The notes: generated by a model from the letters alone, not told the origin. Positions 53,415 through 62,352 are shown, counted from the first letter of the stretch. The stretch: 64,000 nt of DNA from an uncultured Lachnospiraceae bacterium (GCA_902779505.1 CACZBZ010000001.1:124001-188000), one strand, 5' to 3'. Program-made: numbers and translations.

Positions 53415-54800
53415 TTATTTATTGATCTTAATGCTGGCCTGGTCTGCTATTTCGGCAGCATCATTCCATACTACTATGTCACCTTCCGATATTCCCGAAC
53501 GGATTTCCACCATATCGTCGTTTCTGATACCTGTTTCAACGGCTGTTTTTACGGCTTTACCGTCTTTTGCAACGAATACAAAGCTTCCTTCTTCATCTTC
53601 CCAAAGTGCGGAAAGAGGAACTCTGAGGGCTTTTTCGGCATCGGCTGTTCTCACCTTGGCCTTTACTTCCATACCCAGAATTATGTTGCTGTCGGGTTCA
53701 TCAAGCTTAACTTCAACACCGATTCCGGTATTCTGGCCGGGATCTTTGGTCTTCTTTTCAATTCTTGTGACTTTACCGCTGTATTCCTTATTTTTGATAA
53801 CTACGCTGGCGTACTGTCCTTCTTCGATATCTATAATATCATATTTGTTTACATTTAATTTTACGACTACATCTCCGATGGATTCAATCTTTGCAAGTTC
53901 ATCACCGCTGTATACACTGCTTCCTTCCACAACGGCTATGGATGTTACAACACCGTCAAAATCCGCTCTGATTCCTTTTGCGGCATCTTTGTAATCTTCT
54001 ATTACGTCGTTTGAGCTAAGTTCGTTGGCTGTTTTTACGGCTTCAAGTTTTTCTTTTTCACCGTTTGTCATGAGGTTCATCTGTGTAGCAGCCTTCTGAC
54101 TTGTCATTTCGGCCTTGTATTCCTTATATCCTGCAAGCTGTATATTGAGATTGTTTATTTCCTCCTGCAGACGTACTATCTCACTGTCATACTGCTGGTC
54201 ATATGCATTCTGCTGGAGCTGTTCGTGAAGATTCTTGAATTCTTCCGAATCGGGCTGATCAGCGTAATCATCAAAAGAGATCTGAAGCTTGACTCCCCAT
54301 TCGGCAATCTCTGCTTTTCTCTTTGTGAGATCCTTCTGTAACTGAGTAATTGCTGCCTGAGTATCTGTGATCTGCTGGTCCAGTACACCGATATTTCTTT
54401 TTGCTTCGCCATATAATCCGGCAGTTCTGTTTCCAGCCTGCATCATATCGTTATAGCTTCCGAGATCAGCTTCTGCATTGCACTCGGCAATGGCGGTAAG
54501 TCTTTCAAGATCATCAGCATCATAACTGATTATGACATCACCTTTCTTAACGAAATCTCCTTCTTTTACATGAACCGTTCCTATTGTTCCGTTTACTTTG
54601 GAATAAAATGTTTTACAGTTGTCTGTTTCAACTGTTCCGTTTAATTCAAGAGTGCTGCTGAGTTCACCTGTGTCAGCTATATATGAATTAACCGACATTG
54701 AAGCGTTGGCAGATATTGATATGGCTCCAACAATAATTGCTACCGCAAGAGCTCCGCCGATAATTGCCACTCTCTTTTTGTTCTTTAAAAATTCAACCAT
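53415..54800 (-). CDS. HlyD/RND-type membrane-fusion adaptor of the ABC efflux system
   Basis: A single-pass protein linking the transporter to the cell wall side. The 461-residue product has one N-terminal membrane helix (VAIIGGALAVAIIVGAISI), a lipoyl/barrel-sandwich segment around residues 55-90 (SKVNGTIGTVHVKEGDFVKK), a long alpha-hairpin rich in Gln and Glu (residues 115-260), the second half of the barrel, and a beta-barrel domain (VRTADAEKALRVPLSALWED). It is the first gene of the efflux operon; phased repeats lie upstream. Confidence 0.9.
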   Translation of the reverse strand: MVEFLKNKKRVAIIGGALAVAIIVGAISISANASMSVNSYIADTGELSSTLELNGTVETDNCKTFYSKVNGTIGTVHVKEGDFVKKGDVIISYDADDLERLTAIAECNAEADLGSYNDMMQAGNRTAGLYGEAKRNIGVLDQQITDTQAAITQLQKDLTKRKAEIAEWGVKLQISFDDYADQPDSEEFKNLHEQLQQNAYDQQYDSEIVRLQEEINNLNIQLAGYKEYKAEMTSQKAATQMNLMTNGEKEKLEAVKTANELSSNDVIEDYKDAAKGIRADFDGVVTSIAVVEGSSVYSGDELAKIESIGDVVVKLNVNKYDIIDIEEGQYASVVIKNKEYSGKVTRIEKKTKDPGQNTGIGVEVKLDEPDSNIILGMEVKAKVRTADAEKALRVPLSALWEDEEGSFVFVAKDGKAVKTAVETGIRNDDMVEIRSGISEGDIVVWNDAAEIADQASIKINK

Positions 54801-54893
54801 TTTCCTTTACCTCTTTCACTGACATCAAATCGATATCTATTTAAAACAATTAAGCAATTTCTTTGTTGCTGATAATAATTTAACGTAAATATC

Positions 54894-54941
54894 ACTTAAA
54901 GTCTTAATTTGTATCTTGTATAATTCTTAACTGATTCTTAA
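54894..54941. promoter_or_regulatory. Phased TCTTAA repeats, probable response-regulator operator
   Basis: TCTTAA or close variants occur at 54902, 54914 (TCTTGT), 54925 and 54936, spaced 12, 11 and 11 bases, plus ACTTAA at 54894. One-helical-turn spacing is the classic pattern for OmpR/PhoB-family regulators. They lie about 90-150 bases before the adaptor gene. Binding by the regulator at 49393 is inferred. Confidence 0.55.
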
Positions 54942-54971
54942 ATGTGATTTTAGATAAGGGAAAATTAAAAA

Positions 54972-54995
54972 TACCCGGTTGAATTCAACCGGGTA
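54972..54995 (-). terminator. Terminator after the cytidylate-kinase-like gene
   Basis: A 24-base perfect palindrome, TACCCGGTTGA-AT-TCAACCGGGTA, with an A-tract on the left that reads as T-tract on the - strand. Its arms nearly match the terminator at 48021-48054. Confidence 0.85.
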
Positions 54996-55008
54996 TAAAA
55001 AACAAATA

Positions 55009-55629
55009 TTAATTATTTTCAAAATCTTCAACAGCCTGTGTAATAAGCTTAACACTTCCGTCTATACCGAATATAGAGGTGTTAATACACAGGTCGTAGC
55101 TGTCGGAACGTCCCCACTTCTTTGAAGAATAATAATTGTAATAGCTCTGACGCTGCTTATCGGTCTTAACCATCATATCTTTCGCTTTAGAGCTGTTAAG
55201 ATCGTATTTCTTCATTATTCTTTCAATCTTACATTCTTCATTGCCGTATATAAATATATTGAGAACATTGTCCATATCATTAAGGGCGTAGTCGGCACAG
55301 CGACCTACAATTACGCATGGACCTTCCGATGCAATCTTCTTGATGGTATCAAACTGAGCAAGAAAGATCTTGTGACTTATGGGCATGTCTACAAAAGATG
55401 AGGCATTGTATCCGAATGAATAGGTGTCCATAACCAGGTTATAAAGAAAAGAACTGGTAGGCTTTTCATCGTGAATCTCCATCATCTCTTCACAGAATCC
55501 GCTTTCTTTTGCAGCTCTGCTTAACAATTCTTTGTCATAAAAAGGAATATTAAAATACTCGGCAACTTTATGGCCAACTTCCTTACCACCGGAACCGAAC
55601 TGTCTACCTATTGTTATAACTGTATTCAT
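55009..55629 (-). CDS. Cytidylate kinase-like family protein
   Basis: Proteins of this family resemble CMP kinase but their substrate is not established. The 206-residue protein has a P-loop-like start (ITIGRQFGSGGKEVGHKVAE), a CVIVGRCADYAL segment and the conserved C-terminal YYNYYSSKKWGRSDSYDLCI and NTSIFGIDG. It is the intact counterpart of the broken copy at 30344-30879. It has its own promoter and a terminator, so it is monocistronic. Confidence 0.88.
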   Translation of the reverse strand: MNTVITIGRQFGSGGKEVGHKVAEYFNIPFYDKELLSRAAKESGFCEEMMEIHDEKPTSSFLYNLVMDTYSFGYNASSFVDMPISHKIFLAQFDTIKKIASEGPCVIVGRCADYALNDMDNVLNIFIYGNEECKIERIMKKYDLNSSKAKDMMVKTDKQRQSYYNYYSSKKWGRSDSYDLCINTSIFGIDGSVKLITQAVEDFENN

Positions 55630-55672
55630 ATCATCGCCTCATTTCTTTTGGGACTGATTATTAGTTGTATAT

Positions 55673-55701
55673 ATTTTATCAAAAATTGAACAAAAATACA
55701 A
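55673..55701 (-). promoter_or_regulatory. Sigma-A promoter for the cytidylate-kinase-like gene
   Basis: On the - strand TTGTAT (55701-55696), 17-base spacer, TAAAAT (55678-55673), about 45 bases before the start codon. Confidence 0.6.
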
Positions 55702-55705
55702 TCTT

Positions 55706-56617
55706 TTACGGCAATTTGTCTAATAATTCAGACATATACTCGGGTATGGGTGCGATGGTTTCTATATACTCTCCGCTTACGGGATGGATAAAGCCCAGCA
55801 GATAGGCATGAAGGCATTGTCCCCGGGTCTTGTAAGTCACCTTTGCGGGTCCGTATACTTCGTCTCCAAGCAGCGGATGTCCTATATGAGCCATATGAAC
55901 TCTTATTTGATGAGTTCGTCCGGTTTCAAGCCTGCATTCGATATATGTATAATCAGAAAACCTTTTCAAAACCTTATAATGCGTAACGGCATTTTTACCG
56001 TCCGGATTGACTGCCATCTTCTTTCTGTCTTTAGGAGATCTTCCTATTGGCTCGTCGATAACGCCTTCGTCTTCTTTTATGACTCCGTGACATATGGCTC
56101 TGTAGAGTCTCTTAATAGAGTGCTCTTTCAACTGCTCCGCTATGCATACATGTGCCTTGTCGTTTTTACAGGCTATAACGGATCCCGTTGTGTCCATATC
56201 TATTCTGTGCACGATTCCGGGTCTTAAGATTCCGTTGATCCCCGATAAAGAATCCTTGCAATGATACAAGAGGGCGTTTACAAGAGTTCCTTCGTAGTGA
56301 CCGTTTGCGGGATGCACAACCATTCCCTTGGGTTTGTTGACAACAATAACGTCATCGTCCTCATACAGAATATCAAGAGGGATGTTTTCAGCTGTTATCT
56401 GATATTCTTTTGCATCAGGGATCGTAAAGTCCACTTCATCTCCGTATACAAGTTTATAACTTGATTTCTTAACCTGTCCGTTAACTGTGACAGCTTCTTC
56501 TTTTATGATTTTTTGCAAAAAAGAACGAGAAATCAAAGGACCGGCTGATTCTGTAATTGCTTTATCCAGGCGCAGACCCTCTAAATTCTCGTCGACAACA
56601 AATGAAATATGTTCCAT
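55706..56617 (-). CDS. rluD: RluD-family 23S rRNA pseudouridine synthase
   Basis: RluD makes the conserved pseudouridines 1911, 1915 and 1917 in 23S rRNA. The 303-residue product has an S4 domain (GLRLDKAITESAGPLISRSF) and catalytic residues in GIVHRIDMDTTG, with YKVLKRFSDYTYIECRLETG and RTHQIRVHMAHIGHPLLGDE. The HRIDMDTTG motif is the RluD/RluC catalytic core. It directly follows lspA, overlapping it by one base, the lspA-rluD order common in Firmicutes. Confidence 0.93.
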   Translation of the reverse strand: MEHISFVVDENLEGLRLDKAITESAGPLISRSFLQKIIKEEAVTVNGQVKKSSYKLVYGDEVDFTIPDAKEYQITAENIPLDILYEDDDVIVVNKPKGMVVHPANGHYEGTLVNALLYHCKDSLSGINGILRPGIVHRIDMDTTGSVIACKNDKAHVCIAEQLKEHSIKRLYRAICHGVIKEDEGVIDEPIGRSPKDRKKMAVNPDGKNAVTHYKVLKRFSDYTYIECRLETGRTHQIRVHMAHIGHPLLGDEVYGPAKVTYKTRGQCLHAYLLGFIHPVSGEYIETIAPIPEYMSELLDKLP

Positions 56618-57135
56618 TAATCTTCTTTTTTCCTCTTAAGGAAAGCAAAATCGCTCTCCTTATAATAGAATAAGACACTTATTACAAGTATTACACATGC
56701 TACGGTTACATATATATCCGCCATGTTGAAAATAGGGAAATCAATTAAAACAAAATAAAAGAAATCCGTAACATAATCATTAACAACTCTGTCTATCATA
56801 TTGCCCACAGCTCCGGCAGCAATAAGGATAAGGCAGGCATTAATTACATAGTATTTCTTGTCCAAAGGCAGTCTTACAAGAATATAAAAGATTACCAAGA
56901 GCATTACTGTTGCTATGACAAGAAATAAATATTTCTGGTTCTGCAGCATACCGAAGGCAGCACCTCTGTTTTCCAGATATCTCAGTTCAAATACCTTATC
57001 GATTATGCTGATTGCTTCCTTATCTTTCAGATTAAGGGTGGCAAGATATTTTGACATCTGATCCACAACAATAAGAACTATCAGAATTGATGCATTTAAA
57101 AATACTCTGAGACTTTTTCTTTTATTAGAATTCAT
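56617..57135 (-). CDS. lspA: Lipoprotein signal peptidase (signal peptidase II)
   Basis: LspA cleaves prolipoproteins after lipid attachment. The 172-residue, four-helix membrane protein has the catalytic Asp pair in GNMIDRVVNDYVTDFFYF and FNMADIYVTVA. The conserved NRGAAFGML block is also present. The ATG at 57135 is preferred over a TTG at 57147 that sits one base after AAGGAGA, although the spacing to the ATG is long at 13 bases. It overlaps aroB by 11 bases. Several lipoproteins, such as those at 32443 and 61369, are likely substrates. Confidence 0.92.
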   Translation of the reverse strand: MNSNKRKSLRVFLNASILIVLIVVDQMSKYLATLNLKDKEAISIIDKVFELRYLENRGAAFGMLQNQKYLFLVIATVMLLVIFYILVRLPLDKKYYVINACLILIAAGAVGNMIDRVVNDYVTDFFYFVLIDFPIFNMADIYVTVACVILVISVLFYYKESDFAFLKRKKED

Positions 57136-58219
57136 CGCTATATTCAATCTCCTTAAGGGCTTCCATTATTTCTTCTTTGCTGACACTTGCATCGATAACA
57201 GCTTTTCCTATCTTTTTGATAAGAATAAATTTGAGGCCCTTGTTATCAACTTTCTTGTCGTTGCTGATATTATCAATTATATGATCCTTATCGATATTAT
57301 CAACACTTATGGGAAGATTAAAAGGAACAAACATATCCCTAATTTCGTAATACTCTTCCATTGAAAGCATATTTTTCTTCCATGAGATAAAAGCGGCCGC
57401 AACTGTACCCAGGGCAACACATTCTCCGTGAAGCAGTTCCCCGATCTTATCGGCCTCTATGGCATGACCGATGGTATGTCCCAGATTAAGGAGTGCTCGT
57501 TCTCCCTTATCAAGCGGATCGTTTTCCACGACCGACTTCTTAATGGATGCGGATTTGCTCACGAGTTCTATAAGGGCATCATCTTCTCTGTCATTGATCT
57601 CGTACATGGAATCAATCATCCATTCGTAATAATGGCTGTCTTTTATTATTGCAGACTTCATTGCCTCCGCAAAACCGTTGGCAAACTGTCTGTCTTCAAG
57701 ACTTTTAAGTGTCTCTATATTGTCATATATAAGGATGGGATTATAAAAACTTCCAACCATGTTTTTATAACCATTGTAATCTACGCCGTTCTTTCCGCCG
57801 ATACTGCTGTCTGCCATGGCAAGTAAAGTGGTGGGAACCTGAACAAATCTTAAGCCCCTTTTGTAGGTTGCGGCAAGGAAACCTGCTATATCGCCCACAA
57901 CACCGCCGCCTAAAGCAAAAATATAATCGGATCTTGTATATTTGGCACAGGTAAGGGCAGAATAAAGATCTTCAACAGTCTTAATATTCTTACTTTCCTC
58001 TCCTGCCTTTATTTCGGAATGATCAACCTGTGCAAATATTTTTTTAAGAACGCTCTTAAGAGACTCCAGATAAAGAGGAGCCACATTGGAATCTGTAACT
58101 ATAAATGCTTTACAACCCTCATGGTCGATTTCTTTTAAAGCCTCGGCAAGGCTCTCAAATCCTTTATCAATAAAGATGTTATAAGAGCCGTTTTGACAAT
58201 TAACGTCGATTTTTTCCAT
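57125..58219 (-). CDS. aroB: 3-dehydroquinate synthase
   Basis: AroB carries out the second step of the shikimate pathway. The 364-residue enzyme has the NAD-binding loop GGGVVGDIAGFLAATYKRG, the lysine and metal-ligand region SSIGGKNGVDYNGYKNMVGSF, and zinc-ligand histidines in LNLGHTIGHAIE and LLHGECVALG. I start at ATG 58219, where similarity begins; a TTG at 58264 would place a terminator hairpin inside the coding region. Its ribosome binding site AAGGAT abuts the T-tract of that terminator. Confidence 0.93.
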   Translation of the reverse strand: MEKIDVNCQNGSYNIFIDKGFESLAEALKEIDHEGCKAFIVTDSNVAPLYLESLKSVLKKIFAQVDHSEIKAGEESKNIKTVEDLYSALTCAKYTRSDYIFALGGGVVGDIAGFLAATYKRGLRFVQVPTTLLAMADSSIGGKNGVDYNGYKNMVGSFYNPILIYDNIETLKSLEDRQFANGFAEAMKSAIIKDSHYYEWMIDSMYEINDREDDALIELVSKSASIKKSVVENDPLDKGERALLNLGHTIGHAIEADKIGELLHGECVALGTVAAAFISWKKNMLSMEEYYEIRDMFVPFNLPISVDNIDKDHIIDNISNDKKVDNKGLKFILIKKIGKAVIDASVSKEEIMEALKEIEYSDEF

Positions 58220-58224
58220 ATCCT

Positions 58225-58252
58225 TAAAAAAATCCCACCCATTGGGTGGGAT
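58225..58252 (-). terminator. Terminator between sepF and aroB
   Basis: On the - strand ATCCCACCC-AAT-GGGTGGGAT followed by TTTTTTT. It ends five bases before the aroB start, leaving no room for a separate promoter, so aroB must depend on readthrough or an internal promoter. Confidence 0.88.
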
Positions 58253-58267
58253 ATGTCCTTTCAATAA

Positions 58268-58714
58268 TTAAAATGATTCACTGAGGATTCCCTGGAAATC
58301 TCCGGAAATATCTACAGATGCAGGAGTAAGAATGAAGATGTTGTTTGCAATCTTCTGAAGCTTACCGTTAATAGCGTATGTACCGCCGGAAACAACATCA
58401 AAAATACGCTGTGCGACATCACTGTTCATACCTTCCATATTAAGTACAACCGTTCTGTTGGAAAGCAGTGTATCGATTACTTCTCTGGAATCGTCAAAAC
58501 CTGTGGGCTTGATAACGCATACTTCCATGCCGTTGCCGAGTCTTTTGTTTCTGCCTGCAGTTCTGGGACTTGCAGCCTTTTTCTCGGGTTCGGCTTCGTT
58601 CTTTGTAGCCTTCAGTTCTGCTTGATAATCTTCATCATCTAAATAATCGCCGTCATCGTATTCTTCGCCATCGCTGAGCTTAAGAGCACTCATAAAACCG
58701 TCCATTAAATTCAT
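58268..58714 (-). CDS. sepF: Cell division protein SepF
   Basis: SepF binds FtsZ and anchors it to the membrane in Firmicutes. The 148-residue protein has an N-terminal amphipathic start (MNLMDGFMSALKLSDGEE), a disordered acidic linker, and the C-terminal DUF552 fold (VCVIKPTGFDDSREVIDTLL, NRTVVLNMEGM, AQRIFDVVSGGTYAINGKLQ). It lies 16 bases after the yggS gene, the same pairing as in Bacillus. Confidence 0.95.
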   Translation of the reverse strand: MNLMDGFMSALKLSDGEEYDDGDYLDDEDYQAELKATKNEAEPEKKAASPRTAGRNKRLGNGMEVCVIKPTGFDDSREVIDTLLSNRTVVLNMEGMNSDVAQRIFDVVSGGTYAINGKLQKIANNIFILTPASVDISGDFQGILSESF

Positions 58715-58730
58715 AATAACCTAATACTCC

Positions 58731-59429
58731 TTAGTTGTTGACATTATACTGTCTTATTCCAAATATATTGGTACCCACACGCACATATGTGGCACCTTCT
58801 TCAATTGCGACTTCATAATCGCCGGACATTCCCATTGACAAAACATCCATAGAAACATTATCGATGTTTTTATTCGTTATGTCAATCGCTATTTGCTTCA
58901 AAAGCTTGAAATATTTGCGATTATCTTCAGCATTTTCGGTATACGGAGCCACACACATCAGTCCGTTTACCTTTATACCCGGAAGATCGTGAATTCTTTC
59001 AACAAATTCAAGGCATTCTGAGGCTTTAATGCCGAATTTTGATTCCTCGTCTCCGATATTAACCTCAATAAGCACCGGAATCACTCTGTTAACGGCCACT
59101 GCTCGCTTACTAATTTCAAGGGCAAGCTTTTCTGACTCCACACTGTGAATCATATAAACTTTATCCGCAATGTATTTTACCTTATTGGTCTGCAGATGCC
59201 CTATCATATGCCATCTTATATCATCAGGCAATGCAGGATACTTTTCCGTAATCTCCTGAACTTTATTCTCGCCAAAGTCCCTTATTCCGCAGTCATATGC
59301 CTCTTTTAACATCTCCACGGGTTTGGTTTTGCTTACCGCAATAAGAGTTACATCGCTTTCCTTGCGGCCGGCTTTTGCTATGGCCTTTGAAATATTGGAT
59401 TCTACTTCTTTCAGATTATCTTTAATCAT
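58731..59429 (-). CDS. yggS: YggS/PROSC family PLP homeostasis protein
   Basis: This family binds pyridoxal phosphate and buffers it for the cell. The 232-residue product has the alanine-racemase-like barrel start (VTLIAVSKTKPVEMLKEAYD, with the PLP lysine in SKTKP), DFGENKVQEITEKYPALP, WHMIGHLQTNKVKYI and the late GATYVRVGTNIFGIRQYN. It overlaps the upstream HlyD-like gene by eight bases and precedes sepF. Confidence 0.95.
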   Translation of the reverse strand: MIKDNLKEVESNISKAIAKAGRKESDVTLIAVSKTKPVEMLKEAYDCGIRDFGENKVQEITEKYPALPDDIRWHMIGHLQTNKVKYIADKVYMIHSVESEKLALEISKRAVAVNRVIPVLIEVNIGDEESKFGIKASECLEFVERIHDLPGIKVNGLMCVAPYTENAEDNRKYFKLLKQIAIDITNKNIDNVSMDVLSMGMSGDYEVAIEEGATYVRVGTNIFGIRQYNVNN

Positions 59430-60813
59430 ATATAAATTCGTCTACCTCAACACTTTCCGCATCAAGAACGATGTAGTCATATGCGACAAGACCGTACATG
59501 GTATTGGACTTGATTATTGAATACTCATCATTCTGATTCAGGATTTGTATCTGCTTAAAATCGGCATATCCTTTATTGATATTGTACACACCGATCAGAT
59601 TGGCAACCTTGGATATGGTAAATTCATCCGTGGAATCAGGCTTAAGAATCCTATCTCCTATCCTCAGACTGTCATCATCCACATAATATTCCCCGTCGGC
59701 TTCGTTATAAATTGTCACGGGCAATGCTTCCGTAGACATTGTACCGTCTTCCGAATATACTTCTCTCAATACACAATCCGTAACATTTGTGCCGCTCTTT
59801 GTAACGTACTCGGTAGGTACCAGAAAGAATTCCTTTTCAATAATTGCGGAATTGGGAACCTTAAGTCCGGACTCAACATCCGTAATAAGCTCGATATTGA
59901 CATACCTGTCTGTTGCAAAGGTAACCATGGAATTATTGAAAAAGAGCTGTATATAAGTCTCTCCGTCGGCTCCGTTAAGGGCTTCCACTCTGCCCCAGGA
60001 TTCACACTGGTTTTTTAAGAATTTGACACGAACATATTCCTCTTCCACCAGTTCTTCAATACGGTCTTTTTCAACGGGAATAATTATTGACCACTCTTCT
60101 TTATTGGTCAGTTTATATATGGGATCTCCCACATCAACGATTTCGTTGTTAATCAGCTGAGTTTTCTCATAGCCGGATTTATCAAACCATTCTTTTTTAA
60201 CTTCCTCGGCCTTAACATCCTCATATCCGTCTATGGAGTAAATTACAATACCTGAGGCCGGTGAATTACAGAGACTGATAAGTCCCGCATTGCTTTGATC
60301 CGTAAGTTCCGAAAGGTTCTTTAAAAGATTCCTGTTGGAATATTTCAAAACACTGCTCTCAATGGCATATTTAAAATCATATGCCGTCTGGAAGTTGGAA
60401 TTATCATAAGTCGTAGCAAAATCGGTGAAATCGGCTTTGATCTCGGAATAATCCTGACTGGACAGAATGGAATTACCATCCTGGGTCTCCTTGGTCATCA
60501 TATCCTTAAGCTGTCCTGTTTCATCAATTGAGCATATAACATTACCACAGCCTACTTTTTCACCTTCTCTTGCATAGTAGTTCACATATCCGGAACCGGT
60601 GCTGGTAACAATGGTCTCCTCTCTTATGGCAATACCCTCATACACGTTGGATACGGACAATGAACCTGTCATAACCTCATAGCCTATTACATGTTTGGAT
60701 GTAAAGTACATAACCGTACATATAAGGATATAGATCATGATGATCAGAAAGAACACCATTCCGATATTAATATTTAGTGGTTTTCTGTATTTTTTGATAT
60801 TATTATCAGCCAC
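59422..60813 (-). CDS. HlyD-like single-pass membrane protein (division cluster)
   Basis: The 463-residue protein has one N-terminal membrane helix (about residues 18-38, VFFLIIMIYILICTVMYF) and an extracellular part beginning with a barrel-sandwich-like segment (GSLSVSNVYEGIAIREETIV, YYAREGEKVGCGNVICSI). A helical middle and a beta-rich end (LRIGDRILKPDS, then DFKQIQIL) follow. It resembles HlyD-type adaptors, but no transporter gene adjoins it. The link to yggS and sepF occurs in other Lachnospiraceae, so a cell-envelope role near the septum is possible. Function is not established. Confidence 0.75.
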   Translation of the reverse strand: MADNNIKKYRKPLNINIGMVFFLIIMIYILICTVMYFTSKHVIGYEVMTGSLSVSNVYEGIAIREETIVTSTGSGYVNYYAREGEKVGCGNVICSIDETGQLKDMMTKETQDGNSILSSQDYSEIKADFTDFATTYDNSNFQTAYDFKYAIESSVLKYSNRNLLKNLSELTDQSNAGLISLCNSPASGIVIYSIDGYEDVKAEEVKKEWFDKSGYEKTQLINNEIVDVGDPIYKLTNKEEWSIIIPVEKDRIEELVEEEYVRVKFLKNQCESWGRVEALNGADGETYIQLFFNNSMVTFATDRYVNIELITDVESGLKVPNSAIIEKEFFLVPTEYVTKSGTNVTDCVLREVYSEDGTMSTEALPVTIYNEADGEYYVDDDSLRIGDRILKPDSTDEFTISKVANLIGVYNINKGYADFKQIQILNQNDEYSIIKSNTMYGLVAYDYIVLDAESVEVDEFIYD

Positions 60814-60836
60814 TAATATAACTCCTATCTAAAAGC

Positions 60837-60862
60837 AAGCCCCGGAATATATCCGAGGCTTA
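60837..60862 (-). terminator. Terminator after the small Walker-A protein gene
   Basis: On the - strand AAGCCTCGGA pairs with TTCCGGGGCTT (one wobble) and is followed by GCTTTT. Six bases separate it from the stop codon of the 60870 gene. Confidence 0.7.
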
Positions 60863-60869
60863 ATAGTCT

Positions 60870-61289
60870 TTATAATGAGATGATGACTTTCTTCTTTGTT
60901 TCATCATCAAGTTCGCTCTCATCAATCGAAGCACTGATGATCATATCAAACTTAAATGTATTACTTACCGTGTCGAGCTTATTAACCAGATCGGCGAAAC
61001 CTGCTTTATCAACCTTTGTTATCTTAATAATACCGTCAATGTATATCTGCTGTATATCATGATCCGATGAAAGGATACCGTATATAAAACCTACAAATTC
61101 CGAAATATCTGCAAAATCATATTCTGAGACGTCTACAAGTCTTACCTTGTTGTTGAGTTCAAACATATGCTTTGAACTTCTGTCTAAGAATACGATGTTA
61201 CCGCTTGCTGTCTTGATCTCTTCATTAACTTTGTCGAGTAAGTGCTTTGTCTTGCCTTTACCCTCTTTTCCTACGATAAGCTTAACCAT
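60870..61289 (-). CDS. Small P-loop-like protein of unknown function
   Basis: The 139-residue product begins MVKLIVGKEGKGKTKHLLDK, in which GKEGKGKT resembles a Walker A P-loop. The rest is an alpha/beta pattern (NIVFLDRSSKHMFELN, KVRLVDVSEYDFADIS, IQQIYIDGI) that could be a truncated RecA-like fold. I see no clear Walker B or sensor. It is monocistronic, with a promoter and a terminator. Similar Lachnospiraceae proteins are sometimes named after twitching-motility ATPases, but no type IV pilus gene is nearby. Confidence 0.7.
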   Translation of the reverse strand: MVKLIVGKEGKGKTKHLLDKVNEEIKTASGNIVFLDRSSKHMFELNNKVRLVDVSEYDFADISEFVGFIYGILSSDHDIQQIYIDGIIKITKVDKAGFADLVNKLDTVSNTFKFDMIISASIDESELDDETKKKVIISL

Positions 61290-61324
61290 GGGTTAACCCT
61301 CCTAACATTTGATATGATAGTAAA

Positions 61325-61353
61325 ATTATACAAAATTTAAGTCAAAAAGACAA
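61325..61353 (-). promoter_or_regulatory. Sigma-A promoter for the small P-loop gene
   Basis: On the - strand TTGTCT (61353-61348), 17-base spacer, TATAAT (61330-61325). Confidence 0.65.
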
Positions 61354-61368
61354 CTGTTATATATCAAT

Positions 61369-62352
61369 TTATCGACTGTTAATCTCCTTCAACATGTTAG
61401 ACATTTCTTCGTTAACAATCCCTCTTTCAGAGGCTCTTAAGATAATTGCTATATAAGGATTACCCGACTCATCTTTAACGATAAGGTCCAGACAGTTACC
61501 TGCCACATAAGTGGTTCCGGTCTTGCCTCCAACAACTGTAATTCTTTCAGGAGCGGAATAATCTCCTCTTAAGAAAAGATTGGTGGTAGAAAGCTTTAAG
61601 GGTATATCATTGCCTTCGGAATCGTTATATACCGTCTCGTAATCAGTTGTATGTATAATCTCGTTAAAATCGGGATATTTTATGGCTTCGTTGGTTATAA
61701 GGTAGAGATCGTATACAGTCGTGTAATGATCATTGTCCGATAATCCGTGAGGATTGACAAAATGACTGTTGGTAGCGCCGATGCTTAAGGCCTCTCTGTT
61801 CATCATATTGGCAAATTCATCAACGGAACCTGCAATATGCTCCGCAATGGCCACGCCGGCATCATTGGCTGACTTAATTAGGAGAGCATGCAGTGCCTGA
61901 TTCATGGTCAACTGATCCCCGGCTTTAAGACCTATAGCCGTTGCTCCGCTTTCAAGTTTGCTTACGTTCTCCGAACATGTTATTACATCATCGATATTAC
62001 CGTATTTCAATGCAACCAAAGCCGTCATAATCTTGGTAAGGGATGCCGGAGAAAAACGATCGTGAATATCCTTTGCGTAAAGAACATTCTTGTTATTTAC
62101 ATCAAAAAGACCTGCAGCAGACGCATCTTCTATCGTAATTCCCAGATCGCCGAGAATATCTTCGTTGCATATTGCATAACCGGAAGCAAAGCTGTCAGCT
62201 TTGTTTTCCAGCATATGATTGGTGCTGATATTATTGACGTCCGTATACTTCAAAGGAAGGCTGCTTTTACCGCAGGCTGTAAGGCTCATAAGCGACAGTG
62301 ATGCAATTGAAATTACAGACACAATGTGTCTGAGCCTATTTGTACATTTCAC
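61369..62352 (-). CDS. D-alanyl-D-alanine carboxypeptidase (S11), predicted lipoprotein
   Basis: The enzyme trims the terminal D-Ala of peptidoglycan stem peptides. The 327-residue product has a signal peptide with lipobox LTAC (Cys27), so it is probably lipid-anchored rather than held by the usual C-terminal helix. Active-site motifs are S104-L-T-K107, S161-A-N163 and K277-T-G279. It ends with the catalytic domain and lacks the C-terminal amphipathic domain of PBP5. Its start overlaps mgsA by 17 bases. Confidence 0.92.
   Translation of the reverse strand: MKCTNRLRHIVSVISIASLSLMSLTACGKSSLPLKYTDVNNISTNHMLENKADSFASGYAICNEDILGDLGITIEDASAAGLFDVNNKNVLYAKDIHDRFSPASLTKIMTALVALKYGNIDDVITCSENVSKLESGATAIGLKAGDQLTMNQALHALLIKSANDAGVAIAEHIAGSVDEFANMMNREALSIGATNSHFVNPHGLSDNDHYTTVYDLYLITNEAIKYPDFNEIIHTTDYETVYNDSEGNDIPLKLSTTNLFLRGDYSAPERITVVGGKTGTTYVAGNCLDLIVKDESGNPYIAIILRASERGIVNEEMSNMLKEINSR

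Noticed and set aside
55009..55629. Genuine cytidylate kinase (Cmk)
   Set aside because: The protein lacks the usual Cmk size and several CMP-binding signatures; the cytidylate-kinase-like family fits better.
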